NCBI RefSeq assembly: GCF_020866905.1
Contig: NZ_JAIVCC010000002.1
Location: forward strand, 248,001 to 312,000
DNA length: 64,000 bases
Direction: 5' to 3'
Origin: Salinimicrobium sediminilitoris
GTDB lineage: Bacteria; Bacteroidota; Bacteroidia; Flavobacteriales; Flavobacteriaceae
The notes beneath the pieces were generated by a model. That model made no database searches. It saw nothing but the letters and a program-made list of their open reading frames with translations, and was not told the origin of the DNA. Made by a program: the position numbers and the translations under genes. This document shows positions 9,166 to 16,854 of this stretch, piece by piece. The stretch's first letter is position 1. Every line of letters begins with the position of its first letter.

Positions 9166-11006
9166 TAGTTTAATTCAAGTACCATAGATGATTTTCCTGA
9201 AACTTCCAGCCTATCACCTAAAGAAACCTGCTCACCTGAAATAACATCTTTCCCTGAGGTCGCTTCTTCCAGACCTTCAGCAAAACGTTCAAGATTGAGG
9301 GTTTGATCTTCAGGATTGTTGTTGATAACCACCATTACCCTGTCGTCTGTATCATATCTAAAATAGACATAGACATTGTTCTCGGGAATGTATTGCAACA
9401 ACTTACCGGTATGCAATACTTCGTTGTTTTTGCGGTAATTCAATAGTTTTTTAGTGAAAGAATGGTATTCATTCTGCTGCTGAGTCCTTCCGGCTTCGTT
9501 AAAGGCATTTTGAGCATCTCCTTCCCATCCGCCCGGGAAGTCTCTGCGAATGTCGCCATCACCTTTTGCAGGTTTGTCTCCACGCATTCCAATTTCATCT
9601 CCATAATACAACTGCGGAATTCCACGGGTGGTTAAAACCAGCGTCATAGCGAGTTTATATTTATCAACGTCTCCATCATATTGTTCATTGATACGATTGG
9701 TATCATGATTTCCTGCAAAGACCAGCAGGTTGTAGATGTCCTTATAAAGAAAATCATTGGCAAAATTATCGTATGCCCTAACCATCCCGCGGTCCCAACC
9801 CATATCGTCTTCATTGAACATGCTCATAATGACATCGTGCAGCGTAAAATCCATTACCGAAGGTAAGTGCGAATTAAAACTCTGGATAGCTCCTACGGGA
9901 GAATCTTTTTGCCAGTAAGAAATCTGTGCCTGGTCATGCATCCATACCTCACCTACAATATTGAAATTAGGATACTCATCCATCACTGCTTTTGTCCACT
10001 TCGAGATCCCGTCCTTATCATTATAGGAGTAGGTGTCTACTCTAAAGCCATCCAAACCTGCATATTCGATCCACCAAATAGCATTCTGAGTCAAATAGTT
10101 CAACACCAATGGATTGCTTTGATTAAGATCGGGCATGGTCGAAGTAAACCAACCGTCTTCATTTAATTCTGTATCAATTCCAGACCTGTGAGGGTCGAAT
10201 TGAGTTGTCATACGATAGTTGGAATTCTTATAGCCGGGAAACTGGTGAACCCAATCATAAGTTGGCAGATCTTTGATCATCCAGTGCTCTGCGCCCCAGT
10301 GATTGGTCACGTAATCCATGATAAGATCCATGTCCCGCTTCTCCATTTCTGAAGCCAGGCGACGGTAATCTTCATTGGTCCCATAACGGGGATCAACTTT
10401 ATACACATCGCTTTGGGCGTAAGTATGATAGGAATAGGCAGGATCGTCATCCTCAAGTAATGGGGTGGTCCAAATGGCAGTTACTCCAAGATCTTCAAGA
10501 TAATCGAGGTTTTCAATTATCCCTTCAATATCCCCACCGTGACGGCCTCCCGGTTTACTGCGGTCTGCTTTTTCCTGAAGTTCGGGATGCGAATCATTTG
10601 AGGGATCTGCATTTGCAAACCTGTCGGGCATTATAAGGTAAATGGCATCTGAAGCATCAAACCCTTCCCGAAGCGCCGATCCCGGATCACGCTCTTTGAG
10701 TTCATAACTGTAAGAGAAACCTTTTTTCCCTTTTTTGGAGAATCGTATGTCATAGCTTCCGGCAGGAAGATCTTCAGTTTGCACGGTAACAAACACGTAA
10801 TTTGGATTTTCGGTCTTATTCACATTGCTAATCACCATTTCCTTAGGTGCTGAAACAGTATATTCAGCAATATTTTTTCCGTAGAACATTAACTGCACTT
10901 CAGAAAGGTTCATGTCGCTCCACCAAAAAGGAGGCTCAACCTTTTCTATTTGTGCGGTTAAGGAAAGACTTATGAGGAACAAAAATGGAAAAATAAGCTT
11001 CTTCAT
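9165..11006 (-). CDS. GH13 neopullulanase/cyclomaltodextrinase-like glycosidase
   Basis: 613 residues. A signal peptide ending SLTAQ without lipobox points to the periplasm. Residues about 20-105 form an N-terminal beta-sandwich as in cyclomaltodextrinases and neopullulanases, followed by the GH13 barrel with DYVTNH (231-236), GFRVD (nucleophile Asp324), VGEVW (acid/base Glu353) and GNHDTNR (Asp435). This architecture resembles periplasmic SusA of Bacteroides, which cuts imported maltodextrins. It lies 10 bases after GH65 and is coupled to GH31 by a one-base overlap. Substrate detail (pullulan, cyclodextrin, starch) is inferred from family only. Confidence 0.92.
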   Translation of the reverse strand: MKKLIFPFLFLISLSLTAQIEKVEPPFWWSDMNLSEVQLMFYGKNIAEYTVSAPKEMVISNVNKTENPNYVFVTVQTEDLPAGSYDIRFSKKGKKGFSYSYELKERDPGSALREGFDASDAIYLIMPDRFANADPSNDSHPELQEKADRSKPGGRHGGDIEGIIENLDYLEDLGVTAIWTTPLLEDDDPAYSYHTYAQSDVYKVDPRYGTNEDYRRLASEMEKRDMDLIMDYVTNHWGAEHWMIKDLPTYDWVHQFPGYKNSNYRMTTQFDPHRSGIDTELNEDGWFTSTMPDLNQSNPLVLNYLTQNAIWWIEYAGLDGFRVDTYSYNDKDGISKWTKAVMDEYPNFNIVGEVWMHDQAQISYWQKDSPVGAIQSFNSHLPSVMDFTLHDVIMSMFNEDDMGWDRGMVRAYDNFANDFLYKDIYNLLVFAGNHDTNRINEQYDGDVDKYKLAMTLVLTTRGIPQLYYGDEIGMRGDKPAKGDGDIRRDFPGGWEGDAQNAFNEAGRTQQQNEYHSFTKKLLNYRKNNEVLHTGKLLQYIPENNVYVYFRYDTDDRVMVVINNNPEDQTLNLERFAEGLEEATSGKDVISGEQVSLGDRLEVSGKSSMVLELN

Positions 11007-11016
11007 ATTTAATATT

Positions 11017-13323
11017 TTAAACAGTTACCGGCACACTTGGCTCTACCTTAACAGGATTTCCTTTTACAAGGATTTCCAGGGTTTCATTGCCTTCCAGGGT
11101 GAAACTGGTTTTTTGCGGCGCCACATTTATTTTTAGAATCTGGTTCCTGAAATTGAGCTTGAAGGAGTAGCTTTCCCATCCATCGGGTATTCTTGGATTG
11201 AAAGATAGCTTTCCATCTACCACGCGCATCCCGCCAAATCCTTCTACAATGCTCATCCAGGTTCCTGCCATACTGGTAATATGACATCCTTCTTTCACCT
11301 CGTTATTGTAATCATCGAGATCCAGTCTTGATGTTCTCAGGTAAAATTTGTAAGCCTGCTCCATTCGGCCCAAAGCCGCTGCCTGTATGCTGTGAACGCA
11401 TGGAGAAAGCGAAGATTCATGCACAGTCAATGGTTCATAGAAATCGAAATGTTTTTCCAGGTCTTCTTTCGAGAAATGATCTTCAAAGAAATAGAATCCC
11501 TGCAACACATCTGCCTGTTTGATATAACACGAACGCAAAATACGGTCCCAGCTCCACTTCTGATTGATGGGACGTTGGGAAGCAGATAATTCGGAAACCG
11601 GAATGATCTCCTTATCCAGGAAACTATCCTGCTGCATGAACACCTTATATTCTTCGGAATAAGGAAAATACATCTTTTCAGAAATTTCTTTCCACCCTCC
11701 AATTTCAGTATCACTCAGTCCTGTCTTATCCAGTATCCGCTTATGATCTGAAGTATATTCTTTTTCCACTTTTTCCAAAGAGGCCATACAATAATCTATA
11801 CACCATTTAGCAATATAATTGGTATACCAGTTATTGTTCACATTGTTCTCATACTCATTTGGGCCGGTTACTCCCAGGATAACGAACTTATCCTTCTTTG
11901 TGCTGTAGTTAGCTCGCTGTTGCCAAAAACGTGCAATAGCGATCATTACTTCCAGCCCTTTTTCAGGGATATAACTAAAGTCGCCGGTATAGTCAACGTA
12001 TCTTTTAATAGCAACAACCATTGCCCCGTTGCGGTGGATTTCTTCAAAAGTGATCTCCCATTCATTATGGCTCTCCTCGCCATTCATAGTTACCATTGGG
12101 TACAGGGCTGCTCCATTGGAAAAACCAAGTTTTTTGGCATTTTCAATCGCCTTATCCAGGTGGTTATATCTATAGGTAAGAAGGTTCCTTGCCACATGTT
12201 GATCTTTGGTAGCCATATAAAAAGGAATACAGTAGGCTTCAGTATCCCAATAGGTACTACCGCCATATTTTTCTCCTGTAAAGCCTTTTGGACCTATATT
12301 TAAACGAGCATCTTCCCCAAGGTAAGTCTGGTTTAGCTGAAAAATATTAAACCTGATCCCCTGCTGTGCTTTAACATCACCTTCAATGGAAATATCGGCC
12401 ATTTCCCACACAGATGCCCAGGCTTCTTTTTGCTCCTGAAGAAGTTTTTCAAATCCGGCTGAAACTGAGGTGTCAAGAACAGTACTGGCCGCATTTAAAA
12501 GATCCGGGCGCTTGTGATTCATGTCTGTAACATAACCCCCAAACTTATGAAGAGCCACTTTTTCTCCTTTTTTGACATCTGTGGAGTACCTGAAGATAAT
12601 TTTCTCATCAAAATTAACTTCTGTAGGCTCAACACTTTGACCTCTTCCATTTTTAAACAGTCTTGACTGCATAAAAGAGGTTGCATGAAACTCTGTTTTA
12701 AGGGTTTTAGCTGTAATGAAGCCTCGTTCCCCATCTGTCTTCACTTCCAGGGTTTCCCAGAATTTCTCTTCCCAGTTGGCATCTTCATTAGTAATTCCAC
12801 TATCCAGATAAGGCTCAAAAATGACAGTTGCATCTCCATTTTTCACTTCAACTTCATAGTTGATCACACCCAGCTCATTTCTTTTTAAGGAAAGAAACCT
12901 TGTTACCTTCACTGCAACCACCAGTTCATTTGGCATAACAGCAGTAAAACTGCGTTCATACCAGCCTTCTTTCATATTGAGTTCTCTTCTAAAATCCTTG
13001 ATTTCCTTACAGGTAGCCAGGTCCAGAGCTTCTCCATTAATGAATACATTGATCCCAATCCAGTTTGGGGCATTAAGGACTTTTGCAAAATATTCCGGAT
13101 AACCATTCTTCCACCAGCCCACTTTTGTTTTATCGGGGTAGTAAACTCCCGCTATATAGCTTCCCTGGAAAGTATCACCGGAATAATACTCTTCAAAATT
13201 TGCCCGTTGTCCCATCGCTCCATTTCCGAGGCTAAAAAGGCTTTCGGAAGCTTCTACTCTCTCTGCATCAAATCCTTCTTCCAGAATTGACCAGTTATTC
13301 GGTTTTATATAATCCTGATTCAT
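11017..13323 (-). CDS. GH65 disaccharide phosphorylase, probably maltose phosphorylase
   Basis: 768 residues, standard GH65 length, no signal peptide, so cytoplasmic. The catalytic acid is Glu490 in VTGPNEYENN, the subsite region YGGSTYWDTEAY lies at 353-364, and the phosphate-binding motif HESSLSP is near residue 635. Maltose phosphorylase converts maltose plus phosphate to glucose and beta-glucose-1-phosphate. The beta-phosphoglucomutase gene four bases upstream supports this, since that enzyme consumes the beta anomer. Trehalose or kojibiose phosphorylases share the fold; the alpha-glucan setting favours maltose. Confidence 0.9.
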   Translation of the reverse strand: MNQDYIKPNNWSILEEGFDAERVEASESLFSLGNGAMGQRANFEEYYSGDTFQGSYIAGVYYPDKTKVGWWKNGYPEYFAKVLNAPNWIGINVFINGEALDLATCKEIKDFRRELNMKEGWYERSFTAVMPNELVVAVKVTRFLSLKRNELGVINYEVEVKNGDATVIFEPYLDSGITNEDANWEEKFWETLEVKTDGERGFITAKTLKTEFHATSFMQSRLFKNGRGQSVEPTEVNFDEKIIFRYSTDVKKGEKVALHKFGGYVTDMNHKRPDLLNAASTVLDTSVSAGFEKLLQEQKEAWASVWEMADISIEGDVKAQQGIRFNIFQLNQTYLGEDARLNIGPKGFTGEKYGGSTYWDTEAYCIPFYMATKDQHVARNLLTYRYNHLDKAIENAKKLGFSNGAALYPMVTMNGEESHNEWEITFEEIHRNGAMVVAIKRYVDYTGDFSYIPEKGLEVMIAIARFWQQRANYSTKKDKFVILGVTGPNEYENNVNNNWYTNYIAKWCIDYCMASLEKVEKEYTSDHKRILDKTGLSDTEIGGWKEISEKMYFPYSEEYKVFMQQDSFLDKEIIPVSELSASQRPINQKWSWDRILRSCYIKQADVLQGFYFFEDHFSKEDLEKHFDFYEPLTVHESSLSPCVHSIQAAALGRMEQAYKFYLRTSRLDLDDYNNEVKEGCHITSMAGTWMSIVEGFGGMRVVDGKLSFNPRIPDGWESYSFKLNFRNQILKINVAPQKTSFTLEGNETLEILVKGNPVKVEPSVPVTV

Positions 13324-13327
13324 TTGT

Positions 13328-13987
13328 TTATTTTCTAACGATTTTCTCTATAAATTCTATGTCTACTTCTGTGAAATCTGAGAAGTTATGATCTGCTTCT
13401 TTCAAGATCTCTTTATCTCCTATTCCTATGCTTATCATTCCCGCCAAATTTGCAGCTTCAACCCCAGCTACAGAATCTTCCATAACTATGCAGTCTTCCG
13501 GAGCCATTCCAAGCGTTTCAGCAGCAATTAAAAAGACCTCAGGATTGGGTTTAGCCTTGGTCACATCATTACCATCGACTATACCCTCGAACCTGTGCTC
13601 AATTTTGAGCCCTTTTAAAATAGGTCTTGCATTTTTGCTGGCAGAACCCAGGGCAAAAGGAATATTTTTTTCTGTTAAATAATCGAGTACTTTTTTCACT
13701 CCGGGGAGAAGGTCTCCCTCATCCATATGGGCAATTTTTGCCAGATAATCTTCATTTTTGGAGCTCATGAGCTGCTCAAATTCTTCTTCGGTCACTGTTT
13801 TATTCCCCCAGCCCAGTATTTGCTGCAGGGAATGCACCCGGCTCACCCCTTTTAATTGTTCATTTTGTTCCAGTGTAATATCAAATCCAAGGTCGTTGGC
13901 CATTTTTCTCCACGCCAGATAATGAAATTTGGCTGTGTCGACTATTACTCCATCCAGGTCGAATATTATTCCTTTTGTATTATTCAT
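13328..13987 (-). CDS. pgmB: Beta-phosphoglucomutase
   Basis: 219 residues, HAD superfamily with a C1 cap. The motif FDLDGVIVDTAKFHYLAW gives nucleophile Asp10 and acid/base Asp12; GSASKNA and VMEDSVAGVEAA supply the later HAD motifs. It isomerises beta-glucose-1-phosphate from the GH65 phosphorylase to glucose-6-phosphate. Its start overlaps the end of the MFS gene by 8 bases and GH65 follows after 4 bases, so the three form a tight uptake-and-phosphorolysis module. Confidence 0.95.
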   Translation of the reverse strand: MNNTKGIIFDLDGVIVDTAKFHYLAWRKMANDLGFDITLEQNEQLKGVSRVHSLQQILGWGNKTVTEEEFEQLMSSKNEDYLAKIAHMDEGDLLPGVKKVLDYLTEKNIPFALGSASKNARPILKGLKIEHRFEGIVDGNDVTKAKPNPEVFLIAAETLGMAPEDCIVMEDSVAGVEAANLAGMISIGIGDKEILKEADHNFSDFTEVDIEFIEKIVRK

Positions 13988-15494
13988 GTATATCTAATCT
14001 CTTATTTGTGCGCACTCTCAACGTCAATAGCCCTGCCAGAATCATGGAAAAGCCTCCTACTATAAGTGCATATACCGGTTGATTTGAAAAAAATTCCTTT
14101 ACTATATAACCTAAAATTGTTGCGGCTACTATTTGCGGGATCACGATGAAGAAATTGAAGACTCCCATGTAATATCCCATTTTTGCCGATGGCAAAGAAC
14201 CTGACAACATTGCATAAGGCAGTGAAAGAATACTTGCCCATGCGACTCCCACTCCCACCATGGATAACAGAAGTCCTGCTTTACTTGATAGAAAGAAGAT
14301 GGAAATAAGACTAATTCCCCCAATAGTGAGGGCAAGAAGGTGAGTAAATTTATTGCTGGTACGTTTGGCCAATACAGGCAAAAGAAAAGCCACTGCAGCA
14401 GCAACACCGTTGTAAACTGTAAACATGACCGGCACCCAATCGGCTGCATCGTTATATATTTCCGAAGTAGGGTCTGATGCTCCAAAGACATGTCCTGTTA
14501 CGGCAGCAGTTGTATATATCCAGAGGGAAAAAAGTGCGAACCAGGAAAAGAACTGCACCCATGCCAGCTGCTTCATTGTGTCGGGCATGTTGAGCATGTC
14601 GGTAACGATCACAGTAAATCCATTCCTTATTTTTTGCTTTCTAAGCATTGATGTGATCATAAAGAGAGCACCTATCACAATTAACCCCACAAACAGGATA
14701 TACAACTCCTTGGTGAGGTCATTCATGAATATGTACCAACTTACTGCAACCCCGAGAACAAACATTCCCAGTCCATAATACAACTGCTTTTTAATATTTG
14801 ATTGTCGTTGTTCGGCAGTTTCCTCTACAGGGGCAATTTTTTTATCGGCCATTTCAAAGGCTGCCAATTCTTCTGGGGAATATTCCTTTGATTTCACTAC
14901 TGTCCATATAACAGCAAAAAGGAAAACAATACCCCCTACATAGAACGACCACTTAACGGAATCTGGAATTACGCCTTCGGGAGCAGTATTACTTATTCCC
15001 ATCCAGCTGGAGAAAACGTAAGGCAAAAGAGATCCTACTACAGCTCCAATTCCAATAAAGAAGCTCTGCATAGCAAAGCCAAGGGTTCTTTGTTTAGCAG
15101 GTAAATTATCGCCAACAAATGCGCGGAAGGGTTCCATAGAAATATTTATGGAAGCATCCATTATCCATAAGGTACCGGCTGCGATCCACAGAGTGGGCGA
15201 ATCGGGCATTATGAATAAAGCAATTGAAGAAAGAATGGCTCCCGCCAGGAAATATGGCCTACGACGTCCCAGTCTTGTCCAGGTACGGTCACTAAAATAT
15301 CCTATAATTGGCTGTACCACCAGCCCGGTAACAGGCGCAGCGATCCACAGAATAGGAATTTGATCCACATCTGCTCCAAGGGTTTCAAAAATTCGGGAAG
15401 TATTGGCGTTTTGCAGAGCAAAACCAAACTGTATGCCTAGAAATCCGAAACTCATATTCCAGATCTCCCAAAAACTCAAAGTGCGTTTTTGCAT
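13980..15494 (-). CDS. MFS sugar transporter (SLC45/GPH-like), probable maltose importer
   Basis: 504 residues with about 12 hydrophobic membrane spans. The N-terminus carries [16 protein letters not shown] and the loop motif [17 protein letters not shown], typical of the sugar:cation MFS group related to plant sucrose carriers and often found beside maltose phosphorylase in flavobacteria. It should carry maltose or short maltodextrins across the inner membrane. It is the first structural gene after lacI, with a 107-base leader containing a promoter box and overlapping inverted repeats. Confidence 0.88.
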   Translation of the reverse strand: MQKRTLSFWEIWNMSFGFLGIQFGFALQNANTSRIFETLGADVDQIPILWIAAPVTGLVVQPIIGYFSDRTWTRLGRRRPYFLAGAILSSIALFIMPDSPTLWIAAGTLWIMDASINISMEPFRAFVGDNLPAKQRTLGFAMQSFFIGIGAVVGSLLPYVFSSWMGISNTAPEGVIPDSVKWSFYVGGIVFLFAVIWTVVKSKEYSPEELAAFEMADKKIAPVEETAEQRQSNIKKQLYYGLGMFVLGVAVSWYIFMNDLTKELYILFVGLIVIGALFMITSMLRKQKIRNGFTVIVTDMLNMPDTMKQLAWVQFFSWFALFSLWIYTTAAVTGHVFGASDPTSEIYNDAADWVPVMFTVYNGVAAAVAFLLPVLAKRTSNKFTHLLALTIGGISLISIFFLSSKAGLLLSMVGVGVAWASILSLPYAMLSGSLPSAKMGYYMGVFNFFIVIPQIVAATILGYIVKEFFSNQPVYALIVGGFSMILAGLLTLRVRTNKRLDIHE

Positions 15495-15513
15495 TATCGT
15501 ATTTTTTGATTAC

Positions 15514-15574
15514 GATAAGCTTTTAAGACTTATCAAAACTTTTAAAGGGAAAGTAGAAATATAAGTTTTGATAA
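15514..15574 (-). promoter_or_regulatory. Leader of the MFS operon with two mutually exclusive hairpins
   Basis: A perfect 12-base inverted repeat, TTATCAAAACTT (15530-15541) and AAGTTTTGATAA (15563-15574), encloses a 21-base loop. A second inverted repeat, GATAAG (15514-15519) and CTTATC (15529-15534), uses part of the same arm, so only one can form at a time. The second ends 20 bases from the MFS ATG. The loop contains most of the 19-base repeat described separately. The structure is visible; regulatory function is inferred. Confidence 0.5.
15547..15565 (+). repeat. 19-base direct repeat, copy 1
   Basis: GGGAAAGTAGAAATATAAG occurs here, in the loop of the leader hairpin of the MFS operon, and again exactly at 16802-16820 upstream of susC. 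The two copies are in the same orientation and bracket lacI. Confidence 0.75.
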
Positions 15575-15583
15575 AAATCCTGT

Positions 15584-15591
15584 CAAAGATA
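15584..15591 (-). promoter_or_regulatory. -7 promoter box of the MFS operon
   Basis: TATCTTTG on the minus strand is a perfect TAnnTTTG box, 10 bases past the lacI stop codon. A start near 15577 would give a leader of about 83 bases. No clear -33 TTTG is seen, so an activator or read-through from lacI may contribute. Confidence 0.45.
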
Positions 15592-15601
15592 GGAAATAAA
15601 T

Positions 15602-16639
15602 TTACACTGTAGCTTTTTTTCTCTTCTGCGTAGATTCCCGCTCCACCAAACTTGTTTTCACGATAGCTGTCTGGTACTCCTCATCTGTAACTGTCTTTTC
15701 GATTCGGTCTATGAGTAATTCGGCAGCCTTAGCTCCCATATCGGCCCCGTGCTGGTTCACGGTACTTAAGCTGGGAATGAACCTTCGGGAAAGTTCCCCG
15801 TCAGAAAAACTAAAAACAAGCACATCTTCGGGTACAGATAAACTTTTGTTCAACAAAGCTTTTACTGCACTTGTAGCAAACTGTTCATTCACTGCAAAAA
15901 CCCCGTCGATCTTCCTTGCTCCAAGGAATTGAGAGATAGCTTCATGGCTGTTGTCTACATCTTCTATTTTTAGGATAAGATCTTCATCTAATTCAATATC
16001 ATTACCTCTTAAGGCTCTTAAATATCCTTCTGTTCTCAATTTTCCTACACTAATATAGTCTACAGTGGTAATAATTGCTATCCTGCGGCAGCCATTATCA
16101 ATAAGATGTTGTACTGCATCCCGGGCACCGTCGCTATCATCGATAATAACCTTGTCACATATGATTTCATTAACCACCCTGTCCACCATAACTACAGGCA
16201 TCCCCTGACTTATCACCTCCTGCAGGTGATGGTAATCCCCTTTTTGCTGAGTTTCCTTGGCTATAGAAAGGATGAATCCATCGGTGCTTCCATTAGCCAG
16301 CATTTCCAAGTTCATTACCTCCCTGTCAAAGGAATTGTTTGATAAACAAATGAGAACGTTATATCCCCGTTTATTTGCTACTTCCTCCACCCCTGTAATA
16401 ACAGTAGCAAAAAAGTCATGAACGATCTCGGGAAGTACCAAACCTATTGTTCTTGTTCTCCTGTTCTTAAGACTTAAAGCAATATTATTGGGTTTGTAAT
16501 TATACAGCTTGGCAAAGGCCTGAATTTTTTGCCTGGTTTCATCACTTATTTCAGGACTGTCGCGTAAGGCTTTTGAAACTGTGGAGACAGACACATCTAA
16601 TTCCCTTGCAATTTGTTTTAAAGTTAGTTTTGGTTTCAT
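15602..16639 (-). CDS. LacI-family transcriptional regulator of the alpha-glucan locus
   Basis: I start at ATG 16639 (345 residues), which begins the helix-turn-helix normally with MKPKLTLKQIARELDVSVST; a TTG at 16660 would add seven residues. The DNA-binding headpiece is about residues 1-60, with the VSVSTVSKALRD recognition helix region, followed by a periplasmic-binding-protein-like sugar domain from TRTIGLVLPE onward. It should bind the palindrome CGAAAACGTTTTCG at 16729-16742 and the similar site at pfkA. It lies between the two glucan operons it probably controls. The effector sugar cannot be read. Confidence 0.9.
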   Translation of the reverse strand: MKPKLTLKQIARELDVSVSTVSKALRDSPEISDETRQKIQAFAKLYNYKPNNIALSLKNRRTRTIGLVLPEIVHDFFATVITGVEEVANKRGYNVLICLSNNSFDREVMNLEMLANGSTDGFILSIAKETQQKGDYHHLQEVISQGMPVVMVDRVVNEIICDKVIIDDSDGARDAVQHLIDNGCRRIAIITTVDYISVGKLRTEGYLRALRGNDIELDEDLILKIEDVDNSHEAISQFLGARKIDGVFAVNEQFATSAVKALLNKSLSVPEDVLVFSFSDGELSRRFIPSLSTVNQHGADMGAKAAELLIDRIEKTVTDEEYQTAIVKTSLVERESTQKRKKATV

Positions 16640-16728
16640 TATTAAAGGATCAAAATTCAAGACGGATTAAAAATGGTAAATCTATTATAAATTACTGTTA
16701 AATAAAGATTATGATAAAGTTTTCAACA

Positions 16729-16742
16729 CGAAAACGTTTTCG
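16729..16742. promoter_or_regulatory. LacI-family operator between lacI and susC
   Basis: CGAAAACGTTTTCG is a perfect 14-base palindrome with the central CG typical of LacI-family sites. It is 90 bases upstream of lacI and 113 bases upstream of susC. A -7-like box TATCTTTT at 16773-16780 would place its centre about 50 bases upstream of a susC transcript start, a position compatible with activation or with control of the divergent lacI promoter. Confidence 0.7.
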
Positions 16743-16801
16743 GGGCCCTCCCTGCTTTATTTAATACTCCTTTATCTTTTTAGAATGCCTACTTTTATTC
16801 C

Positions 16802-16820
16802 GGGAAAGTAGAAATATAAG
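16802..16820 (+). repeat. 19-base direct repeat, copy 2, in the susC leader
   Basis: This is an exact copy of 15547-15565. Its AAAGTAG (16805-16811) can pair with CTACTTT (16789-16795) to form a 7-bp hairpin with a 9-base loop. The hairpin lies about 45 bases upstream of the susC ATG at 16855. Confidence 0.7.
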
Positions 16821-16854
16821 GTTAAAATAAGTAAAACCTAACAAAGCAAATTTT

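Noticed and set aside
9159-9170. Frameshift or fusion between the GH13 and GH31 genes
   Set aside because: The TAATG overlap is a normal translational-coupling junction, and both proteins have complete signal peptides and domains.
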